DNA of 64,000 nucleotides from Helicobacter japonicus (lineage in GTDB: Bacteria; Campylobacterota; Campylobacteria; Campylobacterales; Helicobacteraceae). The position numbers were made by a program, and so were the translations under genes. The DNA lies in contig NZ_JRMQ02000005.1 of the NCBI RefSeq assembly GCF_000762845.2, forward strand, positions 62,001 to 126,000, given 5' to 3'. Under the pieces are notes generated by a model. The model made no database searches and had not been told where the DNA came from. It saw only the letters and a list, made by a program, of their open reading frames with translations. The first letter of the stretch is position 1. Every line of letters begins with the position of its first letter. Shown piece by piece: positions 17,723-26,830 of this stretch.

Positions 17723-18016
17723 CTACACAAAGCTAATCTTTCCTTGCTTTATCATTCTTGCACGATTGATAAGCGCATAGAGGGCTGTATCCTCATCACT
17801 AAATACTTCTTCAAAAGTTTCACTATATCTATCTCCCTCAAACTCAATACTCCTCCACTTTATCACTTCTGCTTTAGAATCTGTGATAAAAGAAATATAT
17901 TTATCTCTTTGTTTATCGTGCTTAATACCCGCACATAAGGGCTTCGAAGCCTCATTGTCCCAAATGACTTGCAAACATTCCTCTTTGATGATTAGCTCTG
18001 CTTGTTCTCTTGTCAT
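17723..18016 (-). CDS. Conserved-looking hypothetical protein beside fic
   Basis: 97 residues, start preceded by AAAGGAAA. It converges on fic with a gap of 3 bp between stops. The composition is ordinary for a soluble mixed alpha/beta protein (WDNEASKPLCAGIKHDKQRDKYISFITDSKAEVIKWRS split over strands). I do not recognise a family. It could be an accessory gene of the ankyrin-Fic island. The 117 bp to mog contain nothing recognisable. Confidence 0.6.
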   Translation of the reverse strand: MTREQAELIIKEECLQVIWDNEASKPLCAGIKHDKQRDKYISFITDSKAEVIKWRSIEFEGDRYSETFEEVFSDEDTALYALINRARMIKQGKISFV

Positions 18017-18132
18017 TGTTTTTCCTTTGGATTTTGATATAAAACATTGTATTCAAAAAATAAGTTTTTTTGTTTTTGTTCAGTATTGAAGTAACATTTT
18101 TAATTAAAATTTGCATTTACTATTTAAATAAT

Positions 18133-18672
18133 TTATGCTTTAGGGCGGAAAATATGGATATTAGCAGTATTAGCGTGGATATAGCCTCCTTCAATCAAAT
18201 CAATGCAATAAGGCACAGCAGGAAATACTGCCTCTAAGCATTCTCTAATGCTTTTAGGCTTACCCGGTAGATTGATAATAAGGCTTTTTCCACGAATCCC
18301 CGCACTTTGACGAGAAAGAATTGCTGTGGGGACATATTTGAGGCTTACACTCCGCATAAGCTCCCCAAAGCCAGGCAGCATTTTTTCACACACATTTTGT
18401 GTCGCTTCCGGAGTTACATCTCTTTTAGCTGGTCCTGTGCCGCCTGTGGTAACGATTAAATCACAACCTTTTTTATCGCTTAAATGCTTGAGATTTGATT
18501 CTATTAATTCCTGCTCATCACTAATGATGTGGTAGTGATATTCGCAAGGATTCAGAATATATTCATTCAATACTTCTTGTATTGCCTTGCCTGAAATGTC
18601 CTCATATATACCTTGAGATGCCCTATCACTTGAAACTAAAATACCTATTTTGATAGTGTGCATATTTTGCAT
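18133..18672 (-). CDS. mog: Molybdopterin adenylyltransferase
   Basis: Mog/MoaB-type protein (179 aa). The hallmark TTGGTGPAKRDVTPEAT and the LPGKPKSIRECL segment bind molybdopterin. It adenylylates molybdopterin before MoeA-catalysed metal insertion. The ATG follows the mobB TAA directly and is served by AAAGGAG inside mobB, so the genes are coupled. It is the last gene of the ribA-moeA-moaD-moaE-mobB-mog run. Confidence 0.93.
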   Translation of the reverse strand: MQNMHTIKIGILVSSDRASQGIYEDISGKAIQEVLNEYILNPCEYHYHIISDEQELIESNLKHLSDKKGCDLIVTTGGTGPAKRDVTPEATQNVCEKMLPGFGELMRSVSLKYVPTAILSRQSAGIRGKSLIINLPGKPKSIRECLEAVFPAVPYCIDLIEGGYIHANTANIHIFRPKA

Positions 18673-19248
18673 TTACTCTCCTTTGAATGAAGTAGATTTG
18701 GGATAAGCGTTGATAAATGCTGCAACTTGTGCTACATCATTGAGATTAAGAATAGGCAGGGCAGAAGGGAGAATATGGGTGTTTTTCACGCTCTCATCAA
18801 TAGCAAAAGCATTTGCATAAGGAATATATGAAGATTCTATATGTTCTCTTGCCACAACAATGCGCGGAAAAGGCAGGGTTTTAAGCCCTTCAATAAATAT
18901 ATAATCATACTCTTTAAGTTGCTTTAATATTCTAAATAAAGCATTAGATTCTAACTCTTGTGTGTTTTGAGAATCTTGTTGAGGCTTTACATCGTGTTTT
19001 ATTTGTAAAATAGTGCGAGTAGGGGAGATAAGGGCTACTGCACTAGAGCGTTGAAAAAACTCATAAGAATCTTTGCCCTGTGTATCAAAAATTGCCTTAT
19101 CTTTTGGGTCGTGCTTAATCACAGCAACTTTTGCCTTTGGCTTTAAATATTCACAGAGTTTGCAAATAAGCGTTGTTTTGCCACTATTACTTTCCCCGCT
19201 AAAGGCAAAGACAATGGGAGTGTGCGTGAGTTTAGAATTATGTGTCAT
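18673..19248 (-). CDS. mobB: Molybdopterin-guanine dinucleotide biosynthesis adaptor MobB
   Basis: A 191-residue P-loop GTP-binding protein. The Walker A is FSGESNSGKTTL, followed by VIKHDPKDKAIFDTQGKDSYEFF and a DYIFIEGLKTLPFPRIVVAR segment, both typical of MobB. It assists MobA in forming the MGD cofactor. It overlaps the moaE end by 11 bp and abuts mog. MobA itself is not in this window. Confidence 0.9.
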   Translation of the reverse strand: MTHNSKLTHTPIVFAFSGESNSGKTTLICKLCEYLKPKAKVAVIKHDPKDKAIFDTQGKDSYEFFQRSSAVALISPTRTILQIKHDVKPQQDSQNTQELESNALFRILKQLKEYDYIFIEGLKTLPFPRIVVAREHIESSYIPYANAFAIDESVKNTHILPSALPILNLNDVAQVAAFINAYPKSTSFKGE

Positions 19249-19693
19249 TTTGACTACCTAAAATACCGCTACCTTGCAAAGGTTTGCTGCGCTCTTTGGC
19301 ATAAATTCTTTGATGATTGATAACATCATATTTCCAAATAGGTGCATTTGCTTTAAAATCTTCTATAAAGTCCTCATATATATCAAGCACACCTTTGCGT
19401 TGTGCGGAGATGATGCCACACATATAAGAGCTTTGTCCGCATAATACATCACCTATGCTGTGAGCCATACAAATATATGTATCAAAATGATTCTGTGCTT
19501 TTTGTTGCCATTTGTCAAACCATTTTTGCAAAAGTGGCTCATATATATCAAAACTCAATGCGCTTATGTTATTTTCTGCACGCACAATACCTGTAAAAAT
19601 ACTCAATGCTCCAGCATTTTTGCTTTGGGCGAGTTTCTCCCATTTAGCATAAATCTCACAAGTAGGCAATGCTCCCTTATAAAGATTAAGCAT
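19238..19693 (-). CDS. moaE: Molybdopterin synthase catalytic subunit
   Basis: About 151 residues. The MoaE landmarks are FTGIVRAE, the LSFDIYEPL strand, HSIGDVLCGQ and the C-terminal PIWKYDVINH segment with the catalytic lysine region. The start at 19693 forms a TAATG overlap with the moaD stop, which is better supported than an upstream in-frame ATG inside moaD. With thiocarboxylated MoaD it converts cyclic pyranopterin monophosphate to molybdopterin. Confidence 0.92.
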   Translation of the reverse strand: MLNLYKGALPTCEIYAKWEKLAQSKNAGALSIFTGIVRAENNISALSFDIYEPLLQKWFDKWQQKAQNHFDTYICMAHSIGDVLCGQSSYMCGIISAQRKGVLDIYEDFIEDFKANAPIWKYDVINHQRIYAKERSKPLQGSGILGSQNDT

Positions 19694-19917
19694 TAGCCAC
19701 CACATACAGGAGGAAGGAGAGCAACCCTATCGCCATTTTGCAGTGGGTGAGAGAGTTCCTCAATAATCTCATCATTGACTGCTACGGCACTAATATCAAG
19801 CCATAAATGTAGCGATTCATCTTGTTTTAGAATCTCTTTAAGTTCTTTAAGGGAGTTAGCCTCTAATTCGCGTGAGGGAATACTGCTCATAGGACCTAAA
19901 AAATCAACTTTAATCAT
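19693..19917 (-). CDS. moaD: Molybdopterin synthase sulfur-carrier subunit
   Basis: 74 residues, ubiquitin-like, ending in the diglycine VCGG that is thiocarboxylated. It contains the AVNDEII strand and the NGDRVALLPPV signature. An AAGGAG ribosome site precedes the start. The stop overlaps the moaE start (TAATG), matching the 1:1 stoichiometry of the complex. Confidence 0.94.
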   Translation of the reverse strand: MIKVDFLGPMSSIPSRELEANSLKELKEILKQDESLHLWLDISAVAVNDEIIEELSHPLQNGDRVALLPPVCGG

Positions 19918-19964
19918 TCATTTCTCCTTAAACCAATGAAATAAAAAGCATAGCAAAGCTAAAG

Positions 19965-21209
19965 TTAAAACTCATTTAAAAGCATTATTTGAATCTGCTC
20001 TCCTGCTTGTAAATTACTGCCATTTTCAGCGAGTAAGGCAAGAGCGGTATTATGTGTGAGATTATTAATCATTGAGCTTTGTAAGGATTTTTTAGCACTA
20101 AATTTTACGCCAAGTATTCCATTATCATTGATAATCTCACAGGCACGAAATTCCATACGAGAATCTGTGCGATATACATCTTCAAGGAGTTTGGCTTGAA
20201 GAAGCATAGGTTTATATACTCTGCTTTGTAATCGTGCAAGAATAGGTAAGCCAAAAAGCAAAAAGGTAACAGCACTTGAATTTGGGAATCCAGGTAATCC
20301 TAACACAAAAGTTCCTTTTTTGGCAAATGTGCCAAATGTTACAGGTTTGCCCGGCTTTAGTCGCACACCTTTAAAGTGAATTTGAGTAAGTTCTTTCATT
20401 ACTTCTTGAGTATAATCATAATCTCCCATACTCATACCGCCAGTAGTAATAAGCATATCGCATTCTTCAAGAGCTTTTTCATAAGCGGCTTTAATAAGTG
20501 CCTTATCATCTTTGACAATAGGATAGATAATAGGTTCTTGTTGCATCTCTAAAAGCAAAGATTCTAAAAGATGAGTATTTACACTTCGCACGACATTGCT
20601 ATGTGGGTTTATCTCGCCTACTTCGATAATTTCATCACCTACGCATAATATACCTACACGCACTTTTTGATATACTTGAATAAAGTTATAATTCAGTTCA
20701 GCAAGCAAACCTATTTCAAAAGCACCGATTTTATCTCCTTTATGCAATAAAATTTCACCCTCTTTGTAATTATCCCCTACTTGCCGAATCCATTGAGATT
20801 TTTGCACTTGCTCTTTGGGGACATTGAGGAAGATTCTATTATCTTGTAATGTAATGTGTTCTACAATGATGAGCGTATCAGCGTTTAGAGGCATTATAGA
20901 GCCTGTAAAGGTTTTGATTGCATAGCCTCTTTGTAATGTAGGACGTGTAGGATTCCCTGCTTTGTTTGGTGGGAGAATCTTCAACCCCTCTTGTAAAAGC
21001 ATAGGTATATCATCAAAATGTATCGCATAGCCGTCCATTGCTGCTGTGGGATAAGCAGGGACATTATAAGGAGCACATATATCTTGTGCGCAGATTCTAT
21101 GAAGTGCATTTTTGAAATGCACTTGTTGTGTGCCAAGTGGCTTTATAGGTAAATCTTGTATAATTTTTAAAGCTTGTTCATAACTTACCATTGTTGGAAA
21201 ATCTGCCAT
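19965..21209 (-). CDS. moeA: Molybdopterin molybdenumtransferase
   Basis: Full-length MoeA (414 aa). Visible features: YPTAAMDGYA near residue 65, a KTFTGSIMPLNADT-like loop, the MPT-binding TTGGMSMGDYDY, and the KPVTFGTF and LPGFPNSSAVTFLL segments. The last domain ends near residue 412. It inserts molybdate into MPT-AMP made by Mog. AAGGAG precedes the ATG. The gene lies between ribA and moaD. Confidence 0.95.
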   Translation of the reverse strand: MADFPTMVSYEQALKIIQDLPIKPLGTQQVHFKNALHRICAQDICAPYNVPAYPTAAMDGYAIHFDDIPMLLQEGLKILPPNKAGNPTRPTLQRGYAIKTFTGSIMPLNADTLIIVEHITLQDNRIFLNVPKEQVQKSQWIRQVGDNYKEGEILLHKGDKIGAFEIGLLAELNYNFIQVYQKVRVGILCVGDEIIEVGEINPHSNVVRSVNTHLLESLLLEMQQEPIIYPIVKDDKALIKAAYEKALEECDMLITTGGMSMGDYDYTQEVMKELTQIHFKGVRLKPGKPVTFGTFAKKGTFVLGLPGFPNSSAVTFLLFGLPILARLQSRVYKPMLLQAKLLEDVYRTDSRMEFRACEIINDNGILGVKFSAKKSLQSSMINNLTHNTALALLAENGSNLQAGEQIQIMLLNEF

Positions 21210-21243
21210 AAATCACTCCTTATTATTTTTGATATTGCGTTGT

Positions 21244-21828
21244 TTAAAGCAAATGCCCAAGCTTTTGTTTTTTGATTTTGAGATATTCCTCATTGTATGG
21301 GTTTGTAGGAGTTATAATACTATGACGCACGACTTTTACATAAGGCTCTATTGCATTTACTTTGCGTGGATTGTTGGTCAAGAGATTAATATGTGTAATA
21401 TGAAAATGTTTAAAAATTTCTCCTACAATTTCATAACTTCTTGCATCACTTTGGAATCCTAATTTTTCATTTGCTTCCACTGTGTCATAGCCTTTATCCT
21501 GCAGAGCATAAGCATTGATTTTATTAAAAAGCCCAATGCCTCGCCCTTCTTGTCGTAAATAAATAAGCATTCCACCTTCGCTATTGTGCGCGATTTGCTC
21601 CATTGCGAGGGCAAGCTCATTGCCGCAATCACATTTTTTTGAGCCAAAAACATCGCCAGTTAAGCATTCAGAGTGAATTCTTACAAGAGGAGTTTCCCCA
21701 AGTGTATCTGTAAAAACTACAAGGTGTTCAAAAAGAATGCCATTTGTCCCATATTCGCGAAAGCTTTTAGTTAGAAAGTTACCAAAACGCGTTGGGAGTT
21801 TGGCTTGTTCTGATATTTCATATTTCAT
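21244..21828 (-). CDS. ribA: GTP cyclohydrolase II
   Basis: A 194-residue enzyme starting riboflavin synthesis from GTP. Zinc ligands are in [16 protein letters not shown] (three cysteines). The catalytic [19 protein letters not shown] and TNNPRKV motifs are complete. It is a stand-alone RibA without a fused RibB domain. AAGGAAA precedes the start. It heads a minus-strand run with the molybdenum cofactor genes; moaD and ribA are neighbours in H. pylori too (HP0801/HP0802). Confidence 0.95.
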   Translation of the reverse strand: MKYEISEQAKLPTRFGNFLTKSFREYGTNGILFEHLVVFTDTLGETPLVRIHSECLTGDVFGSKKCDCGNELALAMEQIAHNSEGGMLIYLRQEGRGIGLFNKINAYALQDKGYDTVEANEKLGFQSDARSYEIVGEIFKHFHITHINLLTNNPRKVNAIEPYVKVVRHSIITPTNPYNEEYLKIKKQKLGHLL

Positions 21829-21945
21829 TATCTTTCCTTATATTCATAAAAGTATTGTGGGATATTTTAGGAAGTTGCATTGTAAAATATTTTATTAAAT
21901 ATTAAATTTGTTATAGAATCTTGCTTAATAGAATAAAATATTAAA

Positions 21946-21971
21946 TAATAATAATTATCCATTAATTATTA
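21946..21971. promoter_or_regulatory. Candidate Fur/PerR operator upstream of katA
   Basis: TAATAATAATTATCC at 21946-21960 matches the H. pylori Fur consensus TAATAATnATTATTA at 12 of 14 fixed positions. It overlaps a perfect 8-bp inverted repeat (TAATAATT / AATTATTA, 21949-21971). The element lies just before a TATATT -10 candidate at 21977-21982, where a repressor would block the promoter. Whether Fur or PerR binds is not decided by sequence. Confidence 0.55.
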
Positions 21972-22017
21972 TGGGCTATATTATCACTCCACAAATTTAA
22001 TATTAAAAGGAGACAAT

Positions 22018-23454
22018 ATGTCAAAAAAATTTACGACAGCAACAGGAACACCATTAGGTGATAATCAAAATTCTATTACAGCAGGTAGCAGAGGTCCTAC
22101 ACTTTTACAAGATACTTGGCTTTTAGAGAAGCTCGCACATTTTGATAGGGAGAGAATTCCCGAGCGTGTAGTCCATGCAAAAGGGAGTGCTGCCTATGGA
22201 GAACTTACTATTACAAATGATATTTCACAATATTCAAAGGCAGATATTTTTAGTAAAGTTGGCAAAAAAACAAAAGCATTTTTGCGTTTTTCCACCGTTG
22301 CAGGAGAGAGAGGCGCGGCAGATGCAGAACGAGATGTGCGAGGATTTGCACTCAAATTTTATACAAATGAAGGGAATTGGGATATCGTGGGGAATAACAC
22401 ACCTGTATTTTTTATTAAAGATGCAATTAAATTCCCTGATTTTATCCATACACAAAAAAGAGACCCAAAGACAAATTTGCGTAGCAGCACAGCAGCGTGG
22501 GATTTTTGGAGTTTGCACCCTGAAAGCCTACATCAAGTAACAATCTTAATGAGTGATAGGGGGATTCCACGAAGTTACCGCGAAATGCACGGATTTGGTA
22601 GCCATACATATAGTTTTATTAATGCAAAAAATGAACGCTTTTGGGTAAAATTCCATTTTAAATCAATGCAGGGAATTCATAATCTTACCAATAAAGAAGC
22701 AGAGGCAATTATTGCTAAGGATAGAGAATCTCATCAAAAAGATTTATTTGAAAATATAGAAAAGGGTAACTTCCCTAAATGGCGATTCTGTGTGCAAATT
22801 ATGCCAGAATCTGACGCGGCGACTTACCGCTTTAATCCATTTGATTTGACAAAAGTATGGAGTCATAAAGATTATCCGCTTATTGAAGTAGGAATTTTGG
22901 AACTTAATAAGAATCCAGAGAATTATTTTGCTGAAGTAGAGCAAGCTGCCTTTAATCCAGCAAACATTGTGCCTGGAGTTGGATACAGCCCTGATAAGAT
23001 GTTGCAAGGAAGACTTTTTAGCTATGGAGATACACAAAGGTATAGATTAGGCATTAATCACTCACAACTTCCTGTAAATGCAAGTATTGCACCTGTAGCA
23101 AATACACATAGAGATGGTTATATGCAAAGGGGTGATTTTGGTGGAGAGAGAAATTATAATCCAAGTGCATTTAATGATTATACAGAAGATTCTAATGCAC
23201 TTGAACCATCATTACGTATAGATGGGGGTGATGTAATGGATAGATATAATCATCGAGATACAGAAGATGACTACTATGTGCAAGCCGGAGATTTGTATCG
23301 CTTAATGAATGCGGAGCAAAAAGAAGCATTGTGCCAAAATATTAAAGATGCAATGGAAGGTGTGCCAGATGAGATTAAAAAAAGACAAATTGAGCATTTT
23401 AAAAAGGCAGACCCAGCCTATGGTAAAAGAGTAGCGGAGCTTTTAGGGCTATGA
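22018..23454 (+). CDS. katA: Heme catalase
   Basis: A 478-residue monofunctional small-subunit catalase. The distal histidine is in [11 protein letters not shown], the distal asparagine in GNNTPVF, and the proximal heme tyrosine in [14 protein letters not shown]. There is no signal peptide. AAAAGGAGA precedes the start. It is shorter at the C-terminus than the roughly 505-residue H. pylori KatA, as I recall it. The stop overlaps the start of an ankyrin gene (ATGA). Regulation by a Fur-family repressor is likely from the upstream palindrome. Confidence 0.97.
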   Translation: MSKKFTTATGTPLGDNQNSITAGSRGPTLLQDTWLLEKLAHFDRERIPERVVHAKGSAAYGELTITNDISQYSKADIFSKVGKKTKAFLRFSTVAGERGAADAERDVRGFALKFYTNEGNWDIVGNNTPVFFIKDAIKFPDFIHTQKRDPKTNLRSSTAAWDFWSLHPESLHQVTILMSDRGIPRSYREMHGFGSHTYSFINAKNERFWVKFHFKSMQGIHNLTNKEAEAIIAKDRESHQKDLFENIEKGNFPKWRFCVQIMPESDAATYRFNPFDLTKVWSHKDYPLIEVGILELNKNPENYFAEVEQAAFNPANIVPGVGYSPDKMLQGRLFSYGDTQRYRLGINHSQLPVNASIAPVANTHRDGYMQRGDFGGERNYNPSAFNDYTEDSNALEPSLRIDGGDVMDRYNHRDTEDDYYVQAGDLYRLMNAEQKEALCQNIKDAMEGVPDEIKKRQIEHFKKADPAYGKRVAELLGL

Positions 23455-23972
23455 GTGTGCAGCATTTAATGCAAACTCCACAAGTGCAGAATTCACAAAT
23501 TCATCAAGGTTTTACGCTTAGCGCAGAAGAAGAGGCAAAACTCACTGAATTGTGTCAATATGCTTTTGAATGTGCGCGCCATAATGATGTAGAATCTTTG
23601 CAAACCCTGCTTGATGCAGGGCTTAATGTGAATCTTAGCAATGAGAGCGGCAATACACTTCTTATGTTGGCAGCGTATAATGGGAATTTTGAAGCTACAG
23701 AGTTACTTTTAAAGCGCGGTGCATTAGTTGATAAGAAAAATGACAAAAATCACACACCCCTAGCAGGTGTATGTTTTAAGGGTTATGATAACATAGCAGA
23801 ACTTTTGCTTCAATATGGTGCAAATCCCAATGGAGATGGTGGTATGGGCTTAAGTCCAATGAATTGCGCCTGTTTCTTTGGGCGCAAAAATATCCTCCGC
23901 CTCTTACTTCAATACTCTCATAAAAAGCCTACATTTTTACAAAGGCTAAGCTTCTTTTTCTTGCGTGTCTAA
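23451..23972 (+). CDS. Ankyrin-repeat catalase-associated protein
   Basis: 173 residues beginning within the katA stop (ATGA overlap). After about 35 leading residues come four ankyrin repeats: [68 protein letters not shown], and [22 protein letters not shown] basic hydrophobic tail follows. In Campylobacter jejuni a similarly placed ankyrin protein (Cj1386) supports heme delivery to KatA. The same role here is inferred from coupling. The 3' end overlaps the convergent thioesterase gene by 4 bp. Confidence 0.85.
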   Translation: MSVQHLMQTPQVQNSQIHQGFTLSAEEEAKLTELCQYAFECARHNDVESLQTLLDAGLNVNLSNESGNTLLMLAAYNGNFEATELLLKRGALVDKKNDKNHTPLAGVCFKGYDNIAELLLQYGANPNGDGGMGLSPMNCACFFGRKNILRLLLQYSHKKPTFLQRLSFFFLRV

Positions 23973-24430
23973 TTTTTTATTTTCATACGCAGCTCTTTAC
24001 GTTTGATAGCTTCTTCAAATCGCTTTTTTTCATCTTCTGTGGTGGGATTAAGCGGTGGAATCTTCACTTTTTTACCACTAGGGTCAATAGCTACCATAGT
24101 GAAATAACAGCTATTTGTATGGGTAACAAAGCGATTTTTAATATCTTCACTGATGACTTTAATCCCTACTTCACAACTACTACTTCCAACATAATTCACA
24201 GAAGCAAGAAAAATCACTAATGAACCAATAGGGATAGGATTTTTAAATACCATACCATCTACACCTATGGTTACTACACCACAACCACAATATCGTGTTG
24301 CGCACGCATATGCAACTTGGTCAAGGAGCTTCATTAGCTCACCACCGTGCATTACGCCACTAAAATTTGCCATACTTGGTGCAGCAAGCACACTCATTGT
24401 TAAACATTTCGGGTCAAAAACATCTTCCAT
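23969..24430 (-). CDS. Acyl-CoA thioesterase (hot-dog fold, YciA/BACH-like)
   Basis: 153 residues with one hot-dog domain: ANFSGVMHGGELMKLLDQVAYACATRY carries the catalytic Asp/His region, followed by VDGMVFKNPIPIGSLV and CYFTMVAID strands. A charged C-terminal helix follows ([20 protein letters not shown]). The family hydrolyses medium- and long-chain acyl-CoAs in the cytosol. The physiological substrate is not predictable. Confidence 0.88.
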   Translation of the reverse strand: MEDVFDPKCLTMSVLAAPSMANFSGVMHGGELMKLLDQVAYACATRYCGCGVVTIGVDGMVFKNPIPIGSLVIFLASVNYVGSSSCEVGIKVISEDIKNRFVTHTNSCYFTMVAIDPSGKKVKIPPLNPTTEDEKKRFEEAIKRKELRMKIKN

Positions 24431-24806
24431 TGCAACACTCCTTGTTATACATTTAAGATATAGAATTCTAAAATAAAATCTTTTTTATGTAGAGCAAAGT
24501 TGAAAATAGACTTAAGAATCTTAAAAGTCCTCAAAATATTAAGGTTAAAAGACAAGTTTATTTTAAACTTTAATAGCTTAATTATGCAATGCCAAAGTTA
24601 CTACCTATGTAAATGGAAGGTAAGTTTATTAATTTTAATACTTGTAATGTCTATAAAAGTAACCTATTCGCAAGTTAAAAACATTTCAACATTCAAAAAA
24701 TAGGCAAAATTAGCAAAATTTATTAAAATTTTTATGTTCTTACCCGATATGTATCTCAACCTAAAAGGCAAGGATGCCTAAAAGGAAAACAAAAAAAGGA
24801 GTTACT
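24431..24806. other. AT-rich intergenic region upstream of flaA
   Basis: About 376 bp between the thioesterase start and the flagellin start. Apart from the sigma28 promoter and ribosome site at its right end, I see no supported gene. A 67-codon frame at 24500-24703 lacks a ribosome site and family resemblance. Confidence 0.6.
24724..24750 (+). promoter_or_regulatory. Sigma28 (FliA) promoter of flaA
   Basis: TAAAATTT (24724-24731), an 11-base spacer, then CCCGATAT (24743-24750). This matches the flagellar sigma28 consensus TAAAGTTT-N11-GCCGATAA with correct spacing. Transcription should start about 24757-24760, leaving a leader of roughly 50 bases before the flaA ATG. Confidence 0.85.
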
Positions 24807-26327
24807 ATGGCTTTTCAAGTCAATACAAACATTAACGCGCTCAATGCGCACGCACAATCTACCTTTACTCAATACAACCTCAAAAATTCAATGGAAAAAT
24901 TGAGTTCAGGTCTTCGTATTAACAAGGCAGCAGATGATGCTTCAGGTATGACCATTGCTGATAGCCTACGCTCTCAAGCAAGTGCGTTAGGACAAGCGAT
25001 TAGAAATACAAATGATGGTATGGGGATTATCCAAATTGCAGATAAAGCAATGGATGAGCAAATCAAGATCTTAGATACTATCAAAACTAAAGCTGTTCAA
25101 GCAGCTCAAGATGGGCAAAGCACACAATCTCGTTCAATGATTCAAATGGACATTAAGCGACTTATTGAGGGATTGGATAATATTGGTAATACAACCACAT
25201 ATAATGGTATGGCTTTACTCTCTGGTGCATTTTCTAATAAAGAATTTCAAGTGGGCGCATATTCTAACCAATCTATTAAGGCATCTATTGGTGCGACTAC
25301 ATCTGATAAAATCGGGCAGGTACGTATTGAAACAGGTGCGCTTGTTACTGCTTCTGGTGAAGTAACTGTAACATTTAAGAATGTTGATGGTGTGAATGAT
25401 GTAACTTTAGAATCTGTGAAAATTTCATCGTCAGCAGGAACAGGGCTTGGTGTTTTAGCTGAAGTTATTAATAAAAACTCTGATAAAACAGGTATCCGTG
25501 CTCAAGCAAATGCGATTACTACTTCAGATTCATCTATCGCAAGTGGTTCTATGGCAAATGTGATAATTAATGGTATCTCAATCGGTGATATTATCGGGAT
25601 TAAGAAAAACGATAGCGATGGTCGTTTGGTGCAAGCTTTTAATGCTGCGACAATGCATACAGGTGTGGAAGCATATACAGACAATATAGGGCGACTAAAT
25701 CTAAGAAGTATGGACGGGCGCGGTATTGATTTAAAAATCGGTGGTGCTGTGGGCAATGGTCCAGTTGCTATTGAAAAGGTTAATGGTGGGCAAGAACTTA
25801 CACAAGGTTCTACTAACTATGGACGTCTCTCATTGGTAAGAACTGATGCAAGAGATATCGTTGTTTCTGGTGTGAATATTAGTTCAACAGGATACCAAGA
25901 TGAAACTCAAGTAGCACAAACTACAACAAACCTAAGAGATGTTACAGGTGTGTTTAATGCTGATGTGAAGTCTGCTGCTGGTTCAAACTATAATGCAGTG
26001 ATTGCAAGTGGTGGAGCTGACCTTGGTGCTGGTGTTACAAGCCTTAGAGGTGCAATGGTAACAATGGATATTGCAGAATCTGCTCAAAAAATGCTTGATA
26101 AAATTAGAGCTGACCTTGGTTCTGTTCAAGGACAAATGGTAAGCACAGTGAATAACATTACTATTACTCAAGTGAATGTTAAGGCAGCTGAATCTGGTAT
26201 TCGTGAAGTGGATTTTGCAGCAGAGAGTTCAGAATTTAGTAAGCTTAATATCCTTGCTCAATCTGGTAGCTACGCGCTCTCTCAAGCAAATGCAATTCAG
26301 CAAAATATCTTAAGACTACTTAACTAA
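24807..26327 (+). CDS. flaA: Flagellin A
   Basis: 506-residue major flagellin. The conserved N-terminal D0/D1 ([18 protein letters not shown]...[17 protein letters not shown] in pieces) and C-terminal D1/D0 ([15 protein letters not shown]...NILRLLN) are complete. The central region matches my memory of H. pylori FlaA closely ([31 protein letters not shown]). The start at 24807 is chosen because an AAAAAAAGGAG site precedes it and flagellins begin MAFQVN; an upstream in-frame ATG is unlikely. The protein is exported by the flagellar type III system and is probably glycosylated with pseudaminic acid. Confidence 0.96.
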   Translation: MAFQVNTNINALNAHAQSTFTQYNLKNSMEKLSSGLRINKAADDASGMTIADSLRSQASALGQAIRNTNDGMGIIQIADKAMDEQIKILDTIKTKAVQAAQDGQSTQSRSMIQMDIKRLIEGLDNIGNTTTYNGMALLSGAFSNKEFQVGAYSNQSIKASIGATTSDKIGQVRIETGALVTASGEVTVTFKNVDGVNDVTLESVKISSSAGTGLGVLAEVINKNSDKTGIRAQANAITTSDSSIASGSMANVIINGISIGDIIGIKKNDSDGRLVQAFNAATMHTGVEAYTDNIGRLNLRSMDGRGIDLKIGGAVGNGPVAIEKVNGGQELTQGSTNYGRLSLVRTDARDIVVSGVNISSTGYQDETQVAQTTTNLRDVTGVFNADVKSAAGSNYNAVIASGGADLGAGVTSLRGAMVTMDIAESAQKMLDKIRADLGSVQGQMVSTVNNITITQVNVKAAESGIREVDFAAESSEFSKLNILAQSGSYALSQANAIQQNILRLLN

Positions 26328-26347
26328 TAAGTTCTCTTGAGACTTAA

Positions 26348-26410
26348 AGGGATACTCTAAGTGTCCCTAAACTCTTACTACTCCTTCTCTTCCCTAAATA
26401 TAGGGGAGAG
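26348..26410. terminator. Two hairpins downstream of flaA
   Basis: Hairpin 1 (26348-26368) pairs AGGGATAC with GTGTCCCT around TCTAA. Hairpin 2 (26387-26410) pairs CTCTTCCCT with AGGGGAGAG around a 6-base loop. Both lie between flaA and the convergent cytochrome gene. Neither has a long U-tract, but tandem position suggests termination of a highly expressed transcript. Confidence 0.6.
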
Positions 26411-26432
26411 TTAATCCAAACTTACTTAAAAA

Positions 26433-26756
26433 TTATGGGCGATAGAGATACATATAAATTGCAGTAATTTCTTCATCAGTTAAAAAATATCTTGGCATAA
26501 CACCTTTTTGCACATCAAGAGCTTGACTAAAAGTGCTAAATTCAATATTGTTAATGCGTGGGGCAAGGAGCGTTTTATTCACACCTTTATGTTTATAATG
26601 TGCAATAACTCCACCCTCTCCTTTGTTTCCGTGGCATTTATTGCACGCTATACCTCGTGGATTCTCATAAAGATTTTTACCATAGTTTTCAACTAAAGGT
26701 TCATCATTTGCCCATAATACATTTATTGCTACAAGTAAGAAGAGTTTTTTGCTCAT
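26433..26756 (-). CDS. Small periplasmic c-type cytochrome
   Basis: 107 residues: a signal peptide (MSKKLFLLVAINVLWA), one heme site CNKCH followed by GNKGEGG, and a candidate axial methionine in GVMPRYFLTDEE. The C-terminal helix TAIYMYLYRP is typical of class I cytochromes. It probably shuttles electrons in the periplasm near a terminal oxidase or peroxidase. A Fur-like palindrome lies in the shared upstream region with folD. Confidence 0.88.
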   Translation of the reverse strand: MSKKLFLLVAINVLWANDEPLVENYGKNLYENPRGIACNKCHGNKGEGGVIAHYKHKGVNKTLLAPRINNIEFSTFSQALDVQKGVMPRYFLTDEEITAIYMYLYRP

Positions 26757-26803
26757 AAATCCTCACTTCTATAATGTTTTTTTAATATCTTATATTATAA
26801 TAA

Positions 26804-26822
26804 CACAATGATAATCATAAAG
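26804..26822. promoter_or_regulatory. Candidate Fur box between the cytochrome c gene and folD
   Basis: CACAATGATAATCATAAAG contains the perfect palindrome ATGAT-A-ATCAT and matches the classic 19-bp Fur box at 14 of 19 positions. It ends at the folD ribosome site and is about 48 bp from the cytochrome start. This is a sequence match only. Confidence 0.4.
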
Positions 26823-26830
26823 GCTTTAAA

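Noticed and set aside
24500-24703. 67-codon ORF upstream of flaA
   Set aside because: AT-rich, no ribosome site, K/I/L-rich composition expected by chance, not related to any family I know.
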